From contig DBMJ01000015.1 in the NCBI GenBank assembly GCA_002298125.1, forward strand, positions 186,001 through 250,000: a DNA stretch of 64,000 bases. The letters are read 5' to 3'. This stretch comes from Clostridium sp. UBA701. GTDB lineage: Bacteria; Bacillota; Clostridia; Clostridiales; Clostridiaceae. Below are positions 61,418 through 64,000 of this stretch, piece by piece. The position numbers and the translations under genes were made by a program. The notes under the pieces are model-generated. The model was not told the origin of the DNA and did not search any database. It saw only the letters and a list, made by a program, of their open reading frames with translations. The stretch's first letter is position 1. Every line of letters starts with the position of its first letter.

Positions 61418-63109
61418 TCAGATATTGCTGCTTTGACAGCCTTCAGCAGACAAAACCTCCATATTAGTATTACTCTCAATTTTTATAGCAGCACCTTCAT
61501 CCTGCCTTATAAGTGCAAGACTAATAACCTCATTAATATTATTTACTGGTATTATGGCTGCTCTTTTTTCTTCCTTAAAGGCCTCCTCATAATTATCTCT
61601 TGGTATTATTATCCTCTTGGCTCCTGCTTTGATAGCTGCTTCAATTTTAGCATTTACTCCTCCTATGGGCTTTACTCCACCCAATATAGATAATTCTCCT
61701 GTCATAGCAACTTCATTGTCTATAGGAGTATTGGTTAGTGCACTATAAATTGCAGTAGCAACACTAATGCCAGCAGATGGTCCATCAACTGGAGCTCCAC
61801 CTGGAAAATTCACATGAATATTATAGTGTGTACAGTCCAAAGAAAAAACCCTTTCTAATACAGTTAAGACATTCTCTATGGAACATCTGGCATTGCTTTT
61901 TCTCCTTATCCGTCTATTAGCTCCACCTATCTCTTCTTCTTCTACAATGCCTGTCACTCTTAAGCTTCCTCTTATTAGCTTATTTTTATGAGCAGAAGCT
62001 TCTATTTCCATCACTGCACCTAAATTTGCGCCATACACCGCAAGACCATTAACATAACCTACCTGAGGCTTTTCATTTATACACTTTTCCATCCTAGGTG
62101 AATACTGGCCATTCTCAATAACCCATTGGATATCTGAAGAGGTTATTTCTTTACGGTTCTCGTTTATAGCTATCCCGCAGGCTAACTGCACGAGATTTAC
62201 AGCATCCCTTCCATTTGAAGCATACTTTCCCACCAAAGCCGCCGCTTTATCTGCAATTTTTAACTCTACCTTTTCCACAGCATTTCTAGCAATTATCTCT
62301 ATTTCATCAGGCAGCAATGCACGAAAGAATACCTCCACACATCTAGACCGCAGAGCAGGAACTATCTCTTCAGGACTTCTAGTAGTGGCACCTATCAGTC
62401 TAAAATCTGCAGGCAGTCCATTGTCAAAAACCTCCTTTATGTAAAGAGGCATATTGGGATCCTCAGAGCTATAATAGGAGCTATCTAAAAATACCTTTCT
62501 ATCCTCTAATACCTTTAAAAGCTTATTCATTTCAGTAGGATGCAGCTCACCTATTTCATCAATAAAAAGAACTCCTCCATGAGCTTTAGTCACTGCCCCT
62601 GGCTTTGGTTGAGGAATGCCTGCAATTCCAAGCGGCCCAGCCCCCTGATAAATTGGATCATGTACTGACCCAATTAATGGGTCTGCTATGCCTCTATCAT
62701 CAAAGCGAACTGTGGTAGCGTCTATCTCTACAAATTTAGCCTGAGATGTAAAGGGAGAATTACTACGTTTTTTAGCGTCTTCAAGCACTAGCCTTGCAGC
62801 AGCTGTTTTGCCAATTCCAGGAGGACCATATATTATAACATGCTGAGGGTTAGGACCACATAGTGCTGCCTGCAATGCTTTAATCCCTTTTTCCTGCCCT
62901 ATTATTTCTTGAAAAACACCTGGTCTGCTTTTTTCCGTTAAAGGTTCTGTTAATTTAATACTCCTCATCTTTCGTAGATTTTCCATTTCTTTTTTATTCT
63001 CTCTGTCTATCACTGTTTTGCTACCCTGTTGCGCTTTTAATGCATTTAGAAAGTACAGACCCATAACCACAGTGAAAAACAGCTGAATGAGTATTAAGCC
63101 ATTTGTCAT
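61418..63109 (-). CDS. lonB: Lon-like membrane-associated protease LonB
   Basis: A 563-residue AAA+ serine protease in which the LON substrate domain is replaced by an N-terminal membrane helix (about 4-24). Walker A is GPPGIGKTAA, Walker B LFIDEIGEL, and the protease domain has the serine in VDGPSAGISV and lysine about 43 residues later in GGVNAKIEA. In Bacillus the gene is sporulation-linked (sigma-F forespore). The clpX-lonB-lonA-engB order here is the same. The GGAAGTG ribosome binding site is modest. Confidence 0.95.
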   Translation of the reverse strand: MTNGLILIQLFFTVVMGLYFLNALKAQQGSKTVIDRENKKEMENLRKMRSIKLTEPLTEKSRPGVFQEIIGQEKGIKALQAALCGPNPQHVIIYGPPGIGKTAAARLVLEDAKKRSNSPFTSQAKFVEIDATTVRFDDRGIADPLIGSVHDPIYQGAGPLGIAGIPQPKPGAVTKAHGGVLFIDEIGELHPTEMNKLLKVLEDRKVFLDSSYYSSEDPNMPLYIKEVFDNGLPADFRLIGATTRSPEEIVPALRSRCVEVFFRALLPDEIEIIARNAVEKVELKIADKAAALVGKYASNGRDAVNLVQLACGIAINENRKEITSSDIQWVIENGQYSPRMEKCINEKPQVGYVNGLAVYGANLGAVMEIEASAHKNKLIRGSLRVTGIVEEEEIGGANRRIRRKSNARCSIENVLTVLERVFSLDCTHYNIHVNFPGGAPVDGPSAGISVATAIYSALTNTPIDNEVAMTGELSILGGVKPIGGVNAKIEAAIKAGAKRIIIPRDNYEEAFKEEKRAAIIPVNNINEVISLALIRQDEGAAIKIESNTNMEVLSAEGCQSSNI

Positions 63110-63205
63110 AACACTTCCGGTTTTACCGAATTCACACTCCTTTATTTTGGTATTACATGCTTGCTAGTATGCACATATTCTTCTATATTATTCCTATTTA
63201 TAAGC

Positions 63206-63247
63206 AAAAATATAAGGTGAAGATAAATATCTTCACCTTATATTTTT
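63206..63247 (-). terminator. Terminator after clpX
   Basis: AAATATAAGGTGAAGAT pairs with ATCTTCACCTTATATTT around a few bases, with Ts beyond on the minus strand. Confidence 0.92.
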
Positions 63248-63248
63248 G

Positions 63249-64000
63249 TTATGCAGTTTCTGGTCCTTTTTTTGTTCTGCCTTTTTTAGATATTTTAAGA
63301 ACAGGTCTTTTTTCTTCCTCAGTAAAGAGAAGTTGAGGCTTTTTATCTTTTACAGCATTTTCGTCTACAATAACCTTTACTATCCTTTCATCTGAAGGAA
63401 TGTCAAACATTATATTCTTCATAGTCTCTTCAATAATAGCGCGAAGACCTCTTGCACCAGTATTCCGCTTAATTGCTTCCTCTGCTATTGAATCTAAAGC
63501 ACTTCTATCAAACTCAAGCTCTACATTATCCATCTCGAAGAGCTTTCTATACTGCTTTACAAGTGCATTTTTAGGTTCACTTAATATGTTTATAAGTGCT
63601 TCCTTATCAAGAGAATCCAAAGTAACTACTATTGGAAGTCTACCAACAAACTCAGGAATGAGTCCAAATTTAAGTAAATCTCCAGGCATTATTTCCTTTA
63701 AAATTGTCCCTATATCCTTCTGAACCTTTGAGATTATATCTGCACCAAAACCAAGGGAACTTTGCTTGGTACGCTTCTCTATTATCTTTTCTATTCCATC
63801 AAAGGCACCACCACATATAAAGAGTATATTTGTTGTATTTATTTGTATAAACTCCTGATGAGGGTGCTTTCTTCCACCTTGTGGAGGAACAGAAGCTACA
63901 GTACCTTCAAGGATTTTAAGCAATGCCTGCTGAACTCCTTCACCTGACACATCTCTTGTAATAGATGGATTTTCAGATTTTCTAGCGATCTTATCAATCT
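63249..64000 (-). CDS. clpX: ClpX ATP-dependent unfoldase, 3' part
   Basis: The C-terminal 250 or so residues of ClpX, the AAA+ unfoldase that feeds ClpP; the gene starts beyond the window. The frame enters at the right edge (IDKIARKSENPSITRDVSGEG) and continues without a break, so the apparent start at 63950 is an internal valine codon. Visible are QQALLKILEGT, GGRKHPHQEF, CGGAFDGIE, sensor-type GLIPEFVGRLP and the C-terminal small domain GARGLRAIIEE. A strong terminator separates it from lonB. Confidence 0.97.
   Translation of the reverse strand, partial: IDKIARKSENPSITRDVSGEGVQQALLKILEGTVASVPPQGGRKHPHQEFIQINTTNILFICGGAFDGIEKIIEKRTKQSSLGFGADIISKVQKDIGTILKEIMPGDLLKFGLIPEFVGRLPIVVTLDSLDKEALINILSEPKNALVKQYRKLFEMDNVELEFDRSALDSIAEEAIKRNTGARGLRAIIEETMKNIMFDIPSDERIVKVIVDENAVKDKKPQLLFTEEEKRPVLKISKKGRTKKGPETA

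Noticed and set aside
63249..63950. clpX starting at 63950
   Set aside because: The frame continues to the window edge and encodes conserved ClpX residues upstream, so that position is an internal valine codon.

Overview
The window is AT-rich chromosomal DNA from a spore-forming, anaerobic low-GC Firmicute, most likely Clostridium sensu stricto or a close relative. This rests on an alpha/beta-type small acid-soluble spore protein, pyruvate formate-lyase with its activase, rubredoxin, a small ferredoxin, the clpX-lonB-lonA-engB gene order shared with Bacillus and clostridia, a T-box leader on argS, and strong AAGGAGG-type ribosome binding sites. No transposase, integrase, phage gene or CRISPR array was seen. 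The region reads as vertically inherited core and niche genes, and most genes lie on the minus strand.

Layout. 0-9 kb: HAD phosphatase, PilZ protein, a Fur-box-controlled feoA-feoB-Cys-rich iron operon, a formate/nitrite-type channel, T-box-controlled argS, and a CNNM/CBS membrane protein. 8-18 kb: a two-component system, a cysteine desulfidase homologue, a four-gene minus-strand operon (M23 peptidase, bactofilin, alpha/beta hydrolase, amidohydrolase), a PhzF-like protein and PepD. 18-26 kb: PHP phosphoesterase, tocopherol-cyclase-like protein, glutamate-synthase-like FMN protein, and the fermentation block pflB-pflA facing degV-crp. 26-36 kb: MATE and MFS exporters, YitT, rubredoxin, a Gate-domain membrane protein, SASP, tRNA-Ala(GGC), ferredoxin, two HAD phosphatases and a cysteine-desulfurase-like enzyme. 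36-44 kb: Bax-inhibitor-1 protein, DUF3298 protein, a MacAB-like ABC export operon, a DUF2156 protein, TrmB and an M50 protease. 44-58 kb: an envelope-rich stretch with a 1274-residue LPKTG-anchored double 5'-nucleotidase, a phosphodiester glycosidase with two paralogous membrane-anchored propeller-like proteins, a PerR-like regulator, an orphan substrate-binding lipoprotein coupled to a ferritin-like protein, a WYL regulator, a second bactofilin, and two low-complexity proteins. 57-64 kb: CPBP protease, engB, lon, lonB and the 3' part of clpX.

The best regulatory reading is at pflB. A perfect TGTGA-N6-TCACA palindrome is centred 41.5 bp upstream of the start predicted from a consensus -10 that lacks a good -35, as in class II activation. 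The Crp/Fnr protein encoded just beyond pflA has a CRP-like RETISR recognition helix and an N-terminal cysteine cluster. The 5' leader that follows carries three direct TATAACA copies about two helical turns apart, plus one inverted copy.

Several start codons were moved because the longest open frame began inside a promoter or ribosome binding site (feoA, pflB, amidohydrolase, MATE, ferredoxin, M50 protease and others). Two small genes, rubredoxin and the feo Cys-rich protein, were read directly from the sequence. No clearly new defence or mobile system is visible. The least explained features are three consecutive perfect hairpins at 54.47-54.55 kb, the duplicated propeller proteins beside the glycosidase, and the low-complexity SPYA/Gly-rich pair next to a bactofilin.
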